From Sitta carolinensis (Eukaryota; Chordata; Aves; Passeriformes; Sittidae), in NCBI GenBank assembly GCA_032173965.1, contig CM063292.1, forward strand, positions 1,008,501 to 1,072,500: a stretch of 64,000 bases of DNA. The letters run 5' to 3'. Positions 1 to 11,440 of the stretch are shown here, piece after piece. Position 1 is the stretch's first letter; each line of letters opens with the position of its first letter. The notes under the pieces are model-generated. The model searched no databases. It was not told where the DNA came from and was given only the letters and a program-made list of their open reading frames with translations. Made by a program: the position numbers and the translations under genes.

Positions 1-385
1 TCGCGCGCCGCGATTTCTTTCAGGAACTGCGCTTTAAATCTCCCGTATTTTCCTGGGATCCCCGGTTTCTCTCCCTCCATCCTGGGGAAATGACGCTTCC
101 CTGCCCCACGCAACACCCACAGACCCCCGTCCCTAGGGAAGGAGGCTTCCCGGCCCCAGGCAGCACTCACGGACCCACGTGGCCGCTGGGGAGACAGAAG
201 CAAACACTGGGATTAGACACTGTGGGAAAAGGGATGGAATTTGGGGTGTCACCTTGTCCCCGCAGCGCCGGGGAGGAGAACTGGAAGGATATAAAGATCA
301 TGGTGGCATGATGGTGATGTGACAAGAGGGAGTCATGCACAACAAGGATGAGCCCTGAACCTGGGCATGTACAGAACAGTGAGGT
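1..385. other. Sequence downstream of UTP4, no gene recognised
   Basis: This stretch lies beyond the UTP4 polyadenylation signal. The first 60 bases contain CpGs and a pyrimidine-rich run ending in CAG, which could belong to a neighbouring gene cut by the window edge. No open frame with recognisable protein similarity is seen. Confidence 0.4.
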
Positions 386-391
386 TTTATT
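386..391 (-). terminator. UTP4: UTP4 polyadenylation signal (AATAAA)
   Basis: TTTATT on the + strand reads AATAAA on the - strand, 87 bases past the UTP4 stop codon. It gives a short 3' UTR of roughly 110 bases. Confidence 0.75.
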
Positions 392-477
392 CCTACAGCA
401 CCTTAAGAAAATTCTTACAGTGCCCCAGGAAGGCAGCACAGAGACAGTTCCCAAGGTTGGAGTGGCTTCTTTTGCTC

Positions 478-3400
478 TCAAGTGCCAAATTTCTTCTGTT
501 GGACAGGCAGAGGCAGCTGGGTTTTGAAGTCCATGATGGGTCGTTCCACCACAACCAGGCAGTTCTCGTCCAGCAGATCCATGAAGAGTAGTGGCTGAAA
601 GGGAGGAGAGGGGACTCATGGAATCAGGGAATGGTTTGGGGTGGACACCTTCCACTGTCCCAGGTTCCTCCAAGCCCTGTCCAACCTGGCCTTGGACACT
701 GCCAGGGATCCAGGGGCAGCCACAGCTTTGCTGGGCACCTGTGCCAGGGCCTGCCCACCCTTATAGGGAAAAATTCCTTCCCAATATCCTATCTATCCCT
801 GCCCGCTGGCAGTGGGAAGCGATTCTCTGTGCCCTGTCCATACCTTTGCTCAAAGCCCCTCTCCAGAGCCTGAGCACCTCCCTGACCCTGCTCCCCGACA
901 CCATCACTCACCTGGAACTTCTTGCAGATCTTGAAGGCGTGCAGCTGCCGCTTCCTGGCCGTCTCTGGGAGCTGTTTCAGGGTGCTCTGGTTCATCAGGA
1001 GGGCGCTGTCGTCGGGCAGGGGCTGTGGGAGCAGGCACAGCCAGGGTCAGCGCTCCCCCAGGAGCACACCCCGCACCCCCAGCCCCGCTGCAGCTCACCA
1101 GGGACTTGTCGAGGACGCAGAGCAGGTAGGTGTCGTGGAGCAGGATGTGTGCAGGGTTCTTGGGGTTGAAGGTGATGTGTGTGATGGGCGAGTCCCGCTC
1201 CAGCCAGGCGCGGTGCAGCCCCCGGCTCTGCACGGCGCGGCTCCAGCTCGTGTACTGCTTCTCGGGGATGCTGAACTCCAGCAGCTGGGCGGGACAGCAG
1301 GGACACGGGGGGCCTCAGGGGCGTCTGCTCCCGGCAGCACCCCCACGCCAGCACCTCCAGCCAGCCCCCTGAGCCACGCCAAAGGCAGGGGGACAGGCAC
1401 AGGGAAGGGAGCAGGGCCAGCAGAGCTCCACCAGGAGAGCTCAGCTCCTACCTGCTGGTCCGAGTAGGCGATGACAAGGTTGTTGGTGCTGGGGTGGATG
1501 GCGAGGGCCGATACGGCGCAGCTGTAGGTGGGCACCATGCAGTGGTGCTGCAGGAGGGGACAGTGCACTGAGGGGACCCACCAGGGCCACTGCTGACACC
1601 TCTGCCACACCCCCAGCCTGCCCTGGGACTGCCTCTGACCCCCTTTCCCACACGCCCACCCCAGCCCTGCTCTGGGGATGCAGTGATGGCTCCCAGGCCA
1701 TCCCACGTCCTCTGAAGCCAGGGGTGGGTCACTCCCAGGCCCACCTTGAAGCATTTCAGGTTGTAGATGTGGATGGCCCAGTCGCCGCTGACAGCCGCCA
1801 GCCAGTGCCCGTCCACGCTCGGCGCCAGCAGGTAAACGGCCTCGGAGCAGCCTGCAGAGACCCTGGGGCTCACAGAGGTGCTGGGAGCCCCAAACCCCCG
1901 GAGACATGCTCCCCCCGATTGTCCACTGCCAGGCCATGAGGGCACAAACACTCCCAGGAGAGACCCACACATCGCTCAGGGCAGGAAAGGGGGACAGCCC
2001 TCCTCTGCACCCACAGGGGAGGGGGATGCGGAGCCCAGGAACCCCCAGCAGCAACCCAGCTCCCCCCAGCCCACACCTGAAGGTGGCCGCAGTGTGTGCA
2101 GGTGTTTGCAGCCCCCCGGCTCCAGCAGCTGGAAGACGTGGACAGATCCTCGAGCAGAAGCCACGAAGAGCCTGTCGGAGTCAGCGGAGAACTGGAGCTG
2201 GTAGGCTGGAGGCAGCAGCTTGGGCACCTTGGGGACCTGGGAGTGGGGAGAATGCAGCCCTGGCAGCCACCCCACTGTCACCCACAGCCCCCAGGAGAGA
2301 CACCGGCCTCGCCAGCCCCCAGGACGCCGCAGCCCCCCACCCCTCTGACCTTCCTGAGGCTGACGCCGTCCCCGTCGCAGCGCACGCGGTACAGCTGGAA
2401 GCGGGAGGCCGTGGAGTAGCCGACCCAGGTGCCACAGGGCGAGACGCAGCTGCAGTAGATGTGCTCCGGGCCCTGGGAACGCCACGGGACTGAGAGGGGT
2501 CTGAGGGACCCCCAGAGCCCAGCACACACCCCCTGGCTGCCCCCTCAGCCCTACCTTGCTCTTGAGCTGTAGGAGGTGCTCGGGCATCCGGCACAAGGAA
2601 AGGACCTCGCCGTCCTTTCCTGGGAACAAAACCACACAGAACATCAGTAACAGTGGGAAAACCACATGGGGCTCTTTGAGCTGCTGCTGGGACCCTGGGG
2701 GAGTGCCCAGACCCTTCCCTGAGGCCCAGAACATCTCAATCCCGAAATCCTGTTGGCAGCATGGGCTCTGCCAGGGAGTCAGAGAGCTGCACCTGTGACT
2801 CACCGGTCTCCTCAGTGGAGCCAAGTCTCCAGAGCTCCAGGTACTGGGAGAACTGGAAGAGGAGCAGCCGGGCTTTCCTGGCACAGGAGACGAGGCGTCG
2901 CTGCATGGAAAAACAGGCAGGATGTCATGGACCCAGAGCCTGGCACAACGGGCTGGGGCACAGCTGGAATGCCCTGGGGTGCTGGAGACTCCACAGCGGG
3001 GGAGAACAGGGAAATCAGGTCCCATGGGATGGGAGCCTGGAGATGGAGACCCAGCAGGACCAGCAAGACCAGCTTGACAGCTTCTACTGCTCCTTGGCAG
3101 AAGCCTCCAGATGTACCAGGAATGGGGACACAATGGGGTAGAGGAGGGTTCCAGGGACAGGGAAGGAACCCTGGCAGGGCAATGAGGGCACCTGGAGGGG
3201 CAGGGAGATCCAGCCCTGCCAGCCCCACCAGCTCAAGACCACAGTCCCCGTGTCACTCACGTGGGGGAAGGTGAATTTTCGGAGCACTGCGTCGTAGCCC
3301 TTCTTCTGCATCTTCTCCATCAGCGGGCGGATCACCAGCTGGGCATCCAGGCCTGGAAGCCAAGCACAGGTCAGCTGGGCCAGTACTGGGAAGGGGAACC

Positions 3401-5128
3401 CAGCCCAGCCCCAGTGCCACGGGCAGTCCTACCCCCAGAGATGAGGGCAGTGGGGCAGTGTGCCACGGCCCGCACGTCGTGGCTGTGGAACTGGAAGGGC
3501 TTTGTCCGCACCCAGCGTTTCTCCTGCCCGCCCAGCTTCACTGGCAGCAGCTGCAGCTGGTAGGTGGCCCCGGTCGAGGTGCCCACCACGATGCTGTCCT
3601 CCTTCTGTGGAGCAAAACGGGACGAGGTTGTGGGAGCAGACTGGGAACAGCAGGAGGGCACTGCCAGGAGGCATCGAGCGCAGCAGCTCCTGCTCCCTGT
3701 CAGCCACGGGGGACCTGGGGGTGTCACCCACCTCTGACACGGCCAGGGAGAGCACGGCCGAGGTGCTGACGGTGTGGGACTCAGCCAGCGTGCCCTGCTC
3801 CCAGTCCCAGAACTGCACTCTCCCAAAGGAGTCGGCACTGACCACGGTGCCGCTGGAGAGGAGGGCGATGGCCCACACCACGCACTCGCGCTTGGCCTTC
3901 TGCACGTGGTGGTTCACCATGATCCTCTGCACCGTCTGGCCTGGAGTGCAAAAAGTTTGGGGGTGGCCGGGGGATCCCCCGGTGCACGGCGGGGCTGGTG
4001 GGTGCCCGGGGAGGGGATGGGATGGGATGGGATGGGATGGGATGGGATGGGATGGGATGGGAAGGGATGGGATGGGATGGGATGGGGCTGCTCCCGGGAC
4101 AGCAGGTACCTGAAGTCACATCAATCACACGGAAGAAGTCGATGGAGCCAGCCACGATGTGAGTGCCCGAGGGGTGCCAGGACAGGCACAGGACACGGCC
4201 TGGGGAGGGAAGCTCGGTGTGAGAGCCCACGGGCTCGCAGCTCCTCGGTCAGCAGGACGCCCCTAGGGACAGGGGGATGGTGCTGCGGCCGGGACCCACC
4301 TTTCCTCCTGTCCAGGTTGCGCTCAAACTGGATCCCCCCAGGAACGACTTGGAAGATCTTAACAGAGCCGTCCTCGCAGCCGATCTGCGGGGGTCGGGAT
4401 CAGCGCGGGGCACGGCGGGGCCCTCTGCCCCCGGCGCCGCTCCCGGCGGGACTCACCGCCAGCTGCGTGCCGGTGCCGTTGGCCACCATGCTCCAGATGG
4501 GTCCCCCGCCGCCGTCGGTGCCGCGGGCCGCGCTCAGCACGGACAGGTCGTACTCGGTGATGTCCCCGCCGAGCCCGGCCCCGAAGAGCCGGTCCCCCGC
4601 CGCCCAGCACAGCGACTCCACCGACCGCGCCTCGTGCCCGGGGATCACCTGCGAGGGACGGGGTCACCGACGGCACCGGTACGGACCGGCAGCGTACGTA
4701 AAGCCCGGTACGGCCTCGGTGAGGCGCGACACAGGCCCGGCACAGGCTCGGTACGGATCCGTAGGGCCAACTAAAGCCTGGCCCCGGCTCGATACGGCCC
4801 GGCTCGGCTCGGTACAGGCCCGGTACAGCTCGGCGCCGATGGCAAGGACCAAGTAAGCACGGTACGGGCTCGGTACGTGGCCGGTACAAGCTCGATAAAG
4901 CCCGGTCCGGCTCGGTACAAGCTCGGTAAAGTCCGGTCCGGCTCGGTACCGGCCCGGTCGGGCCCTCACCTTCTCCTGGAAGTAGTTGGCGGCGAAGTTG
5001 TACACCTCGACGGCGCCGTCGGTGCGGGCCAGGGCCAGGCGGGCGCCGCGGGGGTGGCAGGCGAGGCAGCGCACGCCCGCCGGCACCAGCCCGAAGAACC
5101 GCACCCGGTGCACCTCGAACTCGCCCAT
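478..5128 (-). CDS. UTP4: UTP4 (cirhin), WD40 protein of the small-subunit processome
   Basis: Sixteen coding exons on the - strand: 4970-5128, 4457-4648, 4300-4384, 4110-4199, 3732-3940, 3433-3604, 3261-3352, 2804-2900, 2555-2619, 2350-2472, 2077-2236, 1745-1851, 1452-1547, 1099-1284, 912-1022, 478-594. All junctions are GT/AG and stay in frame, giving 686 residues, the length of human cirhin. The start MGEFEVHRVRFF is the first ATG in the CpG island. WD-repeat signatures are visible throughout, for example GVRCLACHP, VEVYNF, VLCLSWHPSGTHI, VQFWDWEQGT and AIHIYNLK. The C-terminus ends in a lysine-containing tail, QQKKFGT. In the family, UTP4 is a nucleolar t-UTP subunit needed for pre-18S rRNA processing and rDNA transcription. 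Arginine 565 (in YTSWSR), the residue altered in North American Indian childhood cirrhosis, is present. The gene diverges from CHTF8 at a shared promoter. Confidence 0.95.
625..885 (-). repeat. CR1 LINE fragment in UTP4 intron 15
   Basis: The - strand reads as CR1 sense. On the + strand the antisense landmarks are visible: the accCTTCCACTGTCCC block, then GTGCCAGGGCC, then TTCCCAATATCC, then CAAAGCCC. It is a truncated internal fragment without a clear 3' end. Confidence 0.8.
4013..4087. repeat. (GGATG)n pentanucleotide microsatellite in UTP4 intron 4
   Basis: About fifteen near-perfect units of GGGAT/GATGG run from 4013 to 4087, with one A-for-T interruption near 4063. The + strand is a regular series of GGG runs separated by two bases, a potential G-quadruplex. 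It sits just 3' of the exon 4 splice donor (exon 4110-4199) in the transcript. Confidence 0.95.
4675..4968. repeat. GGTAC-rich degenerate tandem repeat, UTP4 intron 1
   Basis: UTP4 intron 1 is largely variants of CTCGGTAC(A/G)AGC and CCGGTA(C/A)AG repeated every 15-30 bases. It looks like a decayed minisatellite inside the CpG island. Similar GGTA-rich arrays recur upstream of CDH1 and CDH3. Confidence 0.75.
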
Positions 5129-5520
5129 CGCGCTCCGCCGGCCCCGGCGCCGCTCCGGTCCCGGCCCCGGCCCCGCTCCGCCCCACGTGCGCGCGGCGCG
5201 CCGGAACCGGAGCTGCCCCGCGCCCGCCGGGACCGGAAGCGGAAGCGGCGGCGCGGCGGGAGATTCGGGCGCTGCCGGCGGCGGGTGCGGCGGCGGGAGC
5301 GGGGCGGCGGGGCCGGGGCGCGGCCCGGGGCGAGCGCACGGGGCAGGCGGGAGGGATCCGGCCCCGAGAGACCCGGCCGGGCCGCCCCGGGCCGGCCCCG
5401 CGGCACCGGCGCCGCTGGAGGGCACCAGCGCCCCGCGGCACCGGGGGGGCCCGGGGCCGGGTCTGGGGGGCCGCGGAAGGGATCCGGGCCGGGGGCGCCG
5501 GGGGAGGCTGCAGGGCACGT
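5129..5520. promoter_or_regulatory. Bidirectional CpG-island promoter of UTP4 and CHTF8
   Basis: The 750 bases between the UTP4 start codon and the CHTF8 start are extremely CpG-rich. No TATA box is seen. A palindromic CACGTG E-box lies at 5184-5189. Tandem ETS-like GGAA sites (CCGGAAGC then GGAAGC) lie at about 5232-5246. Both motifs are typical of housekeeping and ribosome-biogenesis promoters. The opposite orientation of the two genes makes a shared promoter likely. Confidence 0.7.
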
Positions 5521-5878
5521 AGGGGACTCTGGGGCTGGGGGGTGGATTCTGGGCATGGGGGTCTCTGGAGGGGATGGGTCTGGGGGGCTCTGTGTTCCGG
5601 GCGTGCCAGCTGGGGGGCAGTAGGAGAGATGGGGAGATCTGTACTTGGGGATCTGTGGGGCCCAGAGGGGGCTGGAGGTTCTGGGTGCATTCTATGGGGC
5701 CTGGGGGGATGGATCTCAGCATCTGTGGGCCCAGCACAGGGTGGGCTGTGGAGGGTCCGTGGGGCCCTGGGGCAGAAGCTCATCCTGGGACCCCAGAGGG
5801 GAAGGGCCAGGGGCTCCTGCTCCCCTGCCCTCTGGCCCTGACCTGACCGTGTCTCTGCAGCCCCTGGCAGGGCCCGGC

Positions 5879-6384
5879 ATGGTGCAGATCGTCATCTCCA
5901 GGTGAGTCCCGCGGGTCCGGCGCCCGTGGCCCCCGTGCCCGCTGGGACCTGGGTGAGCTCCCCATCCCCGTCTCTCCCACAGCGGTGGCGCGGGGGCCCT
6001 GGCACGGTGGGTGCTGGTGGAGCTGCAGGGCACGGTGGAGCCGCGGCAGAGCGGGGACCTGGCCGGGAGCCTGCTGGGAGATCTGCACTACACCCGGGAG
6101 GTGAGGCTGGGACCCGCCAGGACCCGCCGGGGGCAGCCCAGCCCAGCCTCACGCTCTGCTCTCCCCAGGGCGTCCCGGTGCTCATCGTGGGTCACCACAT
6201 CCTCTATGGGAAGGTGGTGCAGCTGGAGAAGCCGTTTGCTGTGCTGGTGAAGCAGGGAGGAGCCCCCCAGCCCAGCCCTGCAGGGCCCCAGGGCCACTAC
6301 ACCGTGACTGCCCTCATCAAAACCAAACTGCTCTTCAAAACCCGCCCCAAGCCCATCATCACCCACGTGCCCAAGAAGGTCTGA
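5879..6384 (+). CDS. CHTF8: CHTF8 (CTF8), subunit of the CTF18-RFC clamp loader
   Basis: Three coding exons, 5879-5901, 5983-6100 and 6169-6384, encode 118 residues, against 121 in human. The first coding exon starts at the splice acceptor at 5860/5861, so an untranslated first exon must lie upstream in the CpG island. The start MVQIVIS follows GGCCCGGC. Recognisable family features are the [10 protein letters not shown] segment, the [12 protein letters not shown] strand with GKV, and the conserved C-terminus [19 protein letters not shown]8 with DSCC1 and CHTF18 forms the alternative replication factor C that loads PCNA and supports sister-chromatid cohesion in the nucleus. Confidence 0.95.
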
Positions 6385-6858
6385 GGGGAAGGATGTGAGC
6401 TATGAACTGTGATCTGCTGCCATAAAGAGCAGCAGGGACTTGAGGAGATCCAGGACCTCATCCCTGTCCTGCACATGGGACTCTGGGGCTGCTGGGTCCT
6501 GTGTCTGGGCACCCAGAGCCCTCCCTGGGTCACTTGTCTTCCCCAAAATGAGTCTTTTCAGAGAGCAGCCAAGCTCTCAGCCACAGACCCTGTGGATCAC
6601 TCCAGGGGAAATAGCTCCTGGTAGGCAGGGACTGGCTGTGGGCCTAGGCAGGGGTGTCCCACCCCAGGGGCTGCCCACAATGTCCAGCAGGTCCCAGGGG
6701 TTCATGGAGGTGCCAGTGTGGAGATGTCTCCTCCTACGCCCTCCCAGCAGCTGTAGGGACACCAGTGCCACGCAGAGCCTCAGGACCAACCTCCCTCAAG
6801 TCGGGCAGGGGGACCAGGGACCCTCCCTAAAACACACCATGTGTCCTCACTTCAAGTC
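6385..6858. other. CHTF8 3' region and convergent gap to HAS3
   Basis: This is about 470 bases without a coding exon. It probably holds the CHTF8 3' UTR. ATAAAG occurs near 6423, and AATAAA on the + strand at 6942-6947 lies inside the HAS3 3' UTR, so the two convergent transcripts may overlap. No further gene is seen. Confidence 0.45.
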
Positions 6859-6864
6859 TTTATT
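6859..6864 (-). terminator. HAS3: HAS3 polyadenylation signal (AATAAA)
   Basis: TTTATT on the + strand reads AATAAA on the - strand. It implies a HAS3 3' UTR of about 1.1 kb (6840-7935), which contains AT-rich stretches. Confidence 0.65.
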
Positions 6865-7935
6865 TCCACAACTCCATCAGGATATAAAAACCAGCTTTTT
6901 CCACCCGAAATATGGAAAAAAATCCCCCTGGCAGGTTCAAAAATAAATAGATTTACAAACCATCTGCGACAATACCAAAGAGCTACAAAAGTCTTCTAAA
7001 AAACCTTGTATTAAATTAAACAAAAACCAGCTAAAAGCTCCGTCATAGAAAGGGGTTTTTATCCAAGTCCTGAAAAAAGGACCCACAGGTGAATTCCCTG
7101 GGGAGGGGAAAGTTGGGAAGCACCTTGCCTAAATCCCCATCTTCCCTCTGCTGGGAAGGTAGCGGGGTGGGAGCGATGGGGCTGTGGGTCAGCCAGAGCA
7201 TGACATGGCCCCAAAGGGTCTCCAGCAGCACTCAGCCAACACACAGCCTCCCCAGCTTTCCCGGTTTCTCCATGCCAGGATCCCCCTTGGCTCTTTGGCA
7301 AAGCTGAAGGAACCTGCTGCCCTCCTGGAGCAGCCAGACCCCCCGAGAGGCCGGGGGGCTCCCCGTGGGTACGTGCCCGCACGCAGCCGTGGGCAGAGGC
7401 AGCACCAGCCAGCAGTGCTGGCACCGTGCTGGACGGAGACTCTGTGTCCTGGGGGTGGGAAGTGCTGTAGCACCATGGAGGTGGGACTGGAATCCCTGTA
7501 GAAAGCACCGAAGGGTGGAAAATTCCGGAGTGGGGCGTGGGGAGCGTGGCCAGCAGCGCTCCACACCAGGATGCTCCATAGGGCACAGCTGGGGTGTAGC
7601 TGGCAGCACCTGGCTGGGTGATGGGCAGCCCTGGCTCGGCTTCTCTTTGGCCAGCTTGGGATGGAAAAATGAAAATGTAGGTAAAATGTACATCTTAAAG
7701 AAAGAAAGCAAGATTTCAAAGATCTGATGAGAAATGCCAAGGGTTGGGAGCGCTCAGCGCTGCCCAGAAGCTCCGGGATTGGGAAAAAGGGGACTGGGGG
7801 TGTTCACTCCAGCATGTGGGATCACCCCAGCACCTGGGGGTTCTGGGATGGGGAAGAGGGGACGGGGGGTGGTTGTCCTGACACTTTGGATCACCATGGC
7901 ACATGGGACGAGCCTGGCACGGGACCACCCCAGGG

Positions 7936-10196
7936 TCAGACCTCAGTGAAGACCAGCCCACACTGCTCCTGCCTCTTGCCGCAGCGTCGGGCGACGATGG
8001 CCAGGTAGAGGGTGAGCAGGGCCACCCAGTAGCAGGCATAGAGGATGGCACCTGAGACGAGGAAGGCCACCTCGGTCTCGCTGAAGAGGTCCTGGCTGTA
8101 GGCGGTGTAGGCCAGCCCGCCCAGCAGCACCGCCACCCACACCGACACCGGCAGCAGCCCCACAAAGTTCACCACGATGGTGCGGCGCCCCGAGGTGCCC
8201 CAGCCCGACTTGTTGATGGTGGCAATGGCGAAGATTTTGGCGGGCAGCAGGCTGGACATGTAGAGGAGGGCATAGAGGGACATGAAGATCATCTCGGCGT
8301 TGCCACGCAGGAAGCAGGCGTAGGTGGCCTTGATGACACCCACCAGCTGCACCGTCAGCAGGAACAGGAGGATGTTCCAGACACGGCCGCGGTAGAAGAG
8401 CTGGATGACGGTGGCGATGAGGAAGAAGGGGAAGAAGCCGGTGACCACCGACTCGTAGGTCATCCAGAGGTGATGCTTGTGGAACCAGAGCGCATTGTAG
8501 AGCCACTCGCGGAAGTAGGACTTGCTCCAGCGGGTCTGCTGGTTGAGCCAGCGCAGGTACCGCGTGGGCGTCTCCGTCAGGCACTTGGAGCGAGCCGTGT
8601 ACTTGGTCCGGTAGCCCAGGCTGAGCACGCGGTTGGTGAGGTGCCGGTCGTCCCCGAAGCTGCACTTGCTGCCCAGGAAGGTCTGGTGGTACCAGTCCTC
8701 GAGGAACTGCTGCAGCAGCGCGTTGCGGTACATGCCCAGGGGGCCGCTGATGCACTGCACGCAGCCGAAGTACGACTGGCACGCGCGCTCCACGTTGAAG
8801 GCCATCCAGTACCGCACGCTGCTCAGGAAGGAGAGCCACGAGTCGTACTTGTTCAGGATCTGGGGAGGGGACGGACGTGAGCCCCGGCAGTGCTGCAGCC
8901 CCCCGGGAGCCCCAGCCCTGCCCTCGCCTCGCCGCCCCGGGGTGCCCTCCCTCATGCCAGGGTACCTGGACATCGCCGCCGACGCCACCGACATGGGGGT
9001 CGGCCTCCAGGATGCGGAGCATCTCGGCGGTGCAGGCGGGGTCCAGCACCGTGTCTGAGTCACACACCTGGGGGCAGAGGGAATGTCGAGCCCCGCTCCC
9101 GCCGCCCACGCGCGCCCGGCAGACAGCCCAGCCCACAGCCAGGCAAGCCTGAGCCACGGACGGCGAGACCAGGCAGAGCCCCGCAGACCGGCAGGCGATG
9201 GCAGGGAGCAGAGCACCCGGTGCTACCGGGGCACCGCTGCCCAGGATACACATCTCTGGCTGCTGGCGCTGAGGGAGGATCTGTCCCAGTCACCACGTGT
9301 GGGGACCTGGCACCCCGTGCCACACTGTCCCACGGGATGACACCACAGCAGGCCATGTGCTGAGGAGGTGACGGGACACCCATGGGCAGCGGTGTGGGCA
9401 GGGCTCAAACCTCAAACCCTGGTGGCTCACGGGCAGTGCATGGGTCCAGAGCCGGTGCCAGGCACCCAGGTGCTACTGAGGATTCCCGGGGCCACTCCCG
9501 CTCCTCCCACAGCCCCTCTGCCCGGCCACGCAGGCAGGACGCTCACTGCCCACATCCCCCAGCCCATGCATGCACCTGGATATAATCCACGGAGTCTCCA
9601 AGCGCCCGGAAGGCCGTGTACATCACCTCCCGCTTCCCGCCCCACTTCTGGAGGATGCAGGAGTAGGTGTTGCTGCGGACCAGTGCCTGAACTCGGGCCA
9701 GCCCTTCCCGTAGCCCGGCCTCCGTCTCCCCCTCGCCCCGGGCGTGGAAGTTGCTCCTCCAGATGTAGCTGCCAGAGTGCTCGGAGCCCATCACGTCGTG
9801 GAAGATGTCCAGCATGTAGGTGTCGTCGGGGCCATTCCCGTCCACCACCATCACCACTTTGAGGTCAGGGAAGGCGATGCGCTTGACAGAGCGCAGGCAC
9901 TTCGTCAGGTAGTCGGGATCCTCCTGGAAGGCGGCGATGCAGAGAGCCACCGAGCGCCCCGGCCGCACCGGCTGCCCCTCGCCCCGCATGCGCCGGTGCT
10001 CCAGGAAGGCGAAGAGGCTCTGGATGAAGAGGTGCAGCCCCAGGATGGCTCCGTAGAGCCCGAAGGAGAGGTAGTGCTTCTCCGTGTGGATGAACTGGTA
10101 CCCTGTGACGTAGGCGGCCAGGATTCCCCCCAGCACCGCCACGGCGAAGAGGCTGGTCCCCACGACACGCAGGGCCGTGGAGAGGCTCCCTGGCAT
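7936..10196 (-). CDS. HAS3: HAS3, hyaluronan synthase 3
   Basis: Three coding exons, 9576-10196, 8966-9067 and 7936-8859, encode 548 residues; human HAS3 has 553. The enzyme is a plasma-membrane processive family-2 glycosyltransferase. It polymerises UDP-GlcNAc and UDP-GlcUA into hyaluronan and extrudes it. Two N-terminal membrane helices (about residues 15-65) precede the catalytic loop. That loop contains VMVVDGN, CDSDT, GDDRHLT and the QQTRW motif (QxxRW) expected for a processive synthase. A cluster of C-terminal hydrophobic segments follows, ending FTEV. The ATG is placed directly after an acceptor AG, so the upstream exon is wholly untranslated. HAS3 is favoured over HAS1 and HAS2 by sequence ([17 protein letters not shown]) and by its CHTF8/TANGO6 neighbours. 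Confidence 0.96.
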
Positions 10197-10998
10197 CTGG
10201 GGGGACATGGGGCACCATCAGGGCAGGGGGACATCCTCCCCATCTGGTCACCCAGAACGCAAAAGCAGGGTGGCCCTGCTCTTCTGCTGCCCCACGGCCA
10301 CCCTGTCCCTCACCGGTCACTGGTTTGGGGTTGACACCTTCCCAGTGTCTCCACGGGGCCAGAGGAGGTGCGGGGGTCCCAGGCACCCCACCGTGTGTGG
10401 TGCCAGGTGAGGCGTGGGGGTCCCAAGCACCCCACTGTGTACATTGCCAGCACCCCCCATCCACCCAAGCAGGAGCGCGGCTGCTCGCCGGCGATGGCTG
10501 GGCTGGAGGACAGGGAAGGGCACGGCGATGTCAGGGACCAGGGTGTTCCCGGGGAAATCACGGCCGCCCAGAGCCCTCCTCCACCCCAAACGCGGGCGGT
10601 GGGACCCCCGGCTGCGGGGATGGCAGCAGCCAGATCCGCACCCCGCTGCGGGATGGGACGAGCGGCGCGGGCAGGACGGGACTGCGGAGGTGCACCGGGA
10701 CGCGGGCAGGGGGTGCGGGCAGGTCGGGGATGCACGAACACGTGCGGGGGTGCGGGCAGGGCGCAGAGCCAGCCCCAGGGACCCCCGGCGGCACTGCCCG
10801 GGCAGCCCCCTCCGGCTTTCCCCCGGTCCGCAGCCCCCGGCACTCCCGGTTCCTCCCGGTCCCGCAGCCCCCGGCGCTCCCTGCTGCCCGTTACCCCCGG
10901 CCCCGCAGCCTCCCGTGCTGCCGCTCTCACAGCACCGCGGGGACACCCCGAGCCGGCACCAGCGAGGCCGGGAGGGAGAAGGAGGGACCGGGACTCAC
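10197..10998 (-). other. HAS3: HAS3 intron 1 with a short tandem duplication
   Basis: This 5' UTR intron has no coding content. At about 10367-10450 a unit of roughly 50 bases is present twice (GGGGGTCCCAxGCACCCCAC… then a GTGTxxxxTGCCAG half). The remainder is GC-rich with no other recognised element. Confidence 0.5.
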
Positions 10999-11083
10999 CG
11001 TGGAGGTGCCGGTGGTGGTGCCGCCGCTCCCCACCCGCCGCCGCCGCTGTGCGCCCGGCCCGGCCCGTGCGGCCCCTTTATAC
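10999..11083 (-). promoter_or_regulatory. HAS3: HAS3 promoter with TATA box and untranslated exon 1
   Basis: On the - strand GGTATAAAGG lies at about 11074-11083, a clear TATA box in a GC-rich context. A GTGAGT splice donor at 10998 marks the end of an untranslated first exon of about 50 bases (10999 to about 11050) that would splice to 10196. The TATA-to-exon distance of about 30 bases fits. Confidence 0.75.
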
Positions 11084-11089
11084 CGCGGC

Positions 11090-11440
11090 GGGGCCGGCAC
11101 CGCCCGCAGCCCGCGGGGGCCCCGCCCGGCACCGGCACCGGCTCCGGCACCGCCGGCACCGCCCCCGGCACCAGCACCGGCACCGGCTCCGGCTCCGCCC
11201 GCAACGCCCGGGAACCCGCCCCGCACCGGCAGCACCTGGCACCGGCCCCAGCCCCGCACTGCGGGAGCGATGACCGGCACCGGCGGCACCGGCGGCACCG
11301 GCATCAGCAGCACCAGCGCTGCACCGGCACCGGCAGCATCACGGGCATCACGGCACAGCTGCTACACCGGCAGCACCGGCAGCGGCTCTGGTGCTGCACC
11401 GGAACCGGCATCACCATCGCCCGGCACCGGCATCAGGCGC
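11090..11440. repeat. GGCACC/CACCGG hexamer-rich repeat upstream of HAS3
   Basis: Two blocks (about 11120-11210 and 11265-11440) consist mainly of CACCGG/CACCGC hexamers with CTCCGG and CATCA variants. It is low-complexity sequence lying immediately upstream of the HAS3 TATA box. Confidence 0.85.

Noticed and set aside
4359..5783. 474-codon open frame on the - strand over UTP4 exons 1-3 and the promoter
   Set aside because: It runs in the wrong frame for most of its length and is explained by CpG-rich low-stop sequence. The UTP4 exons inside it are in other frames.
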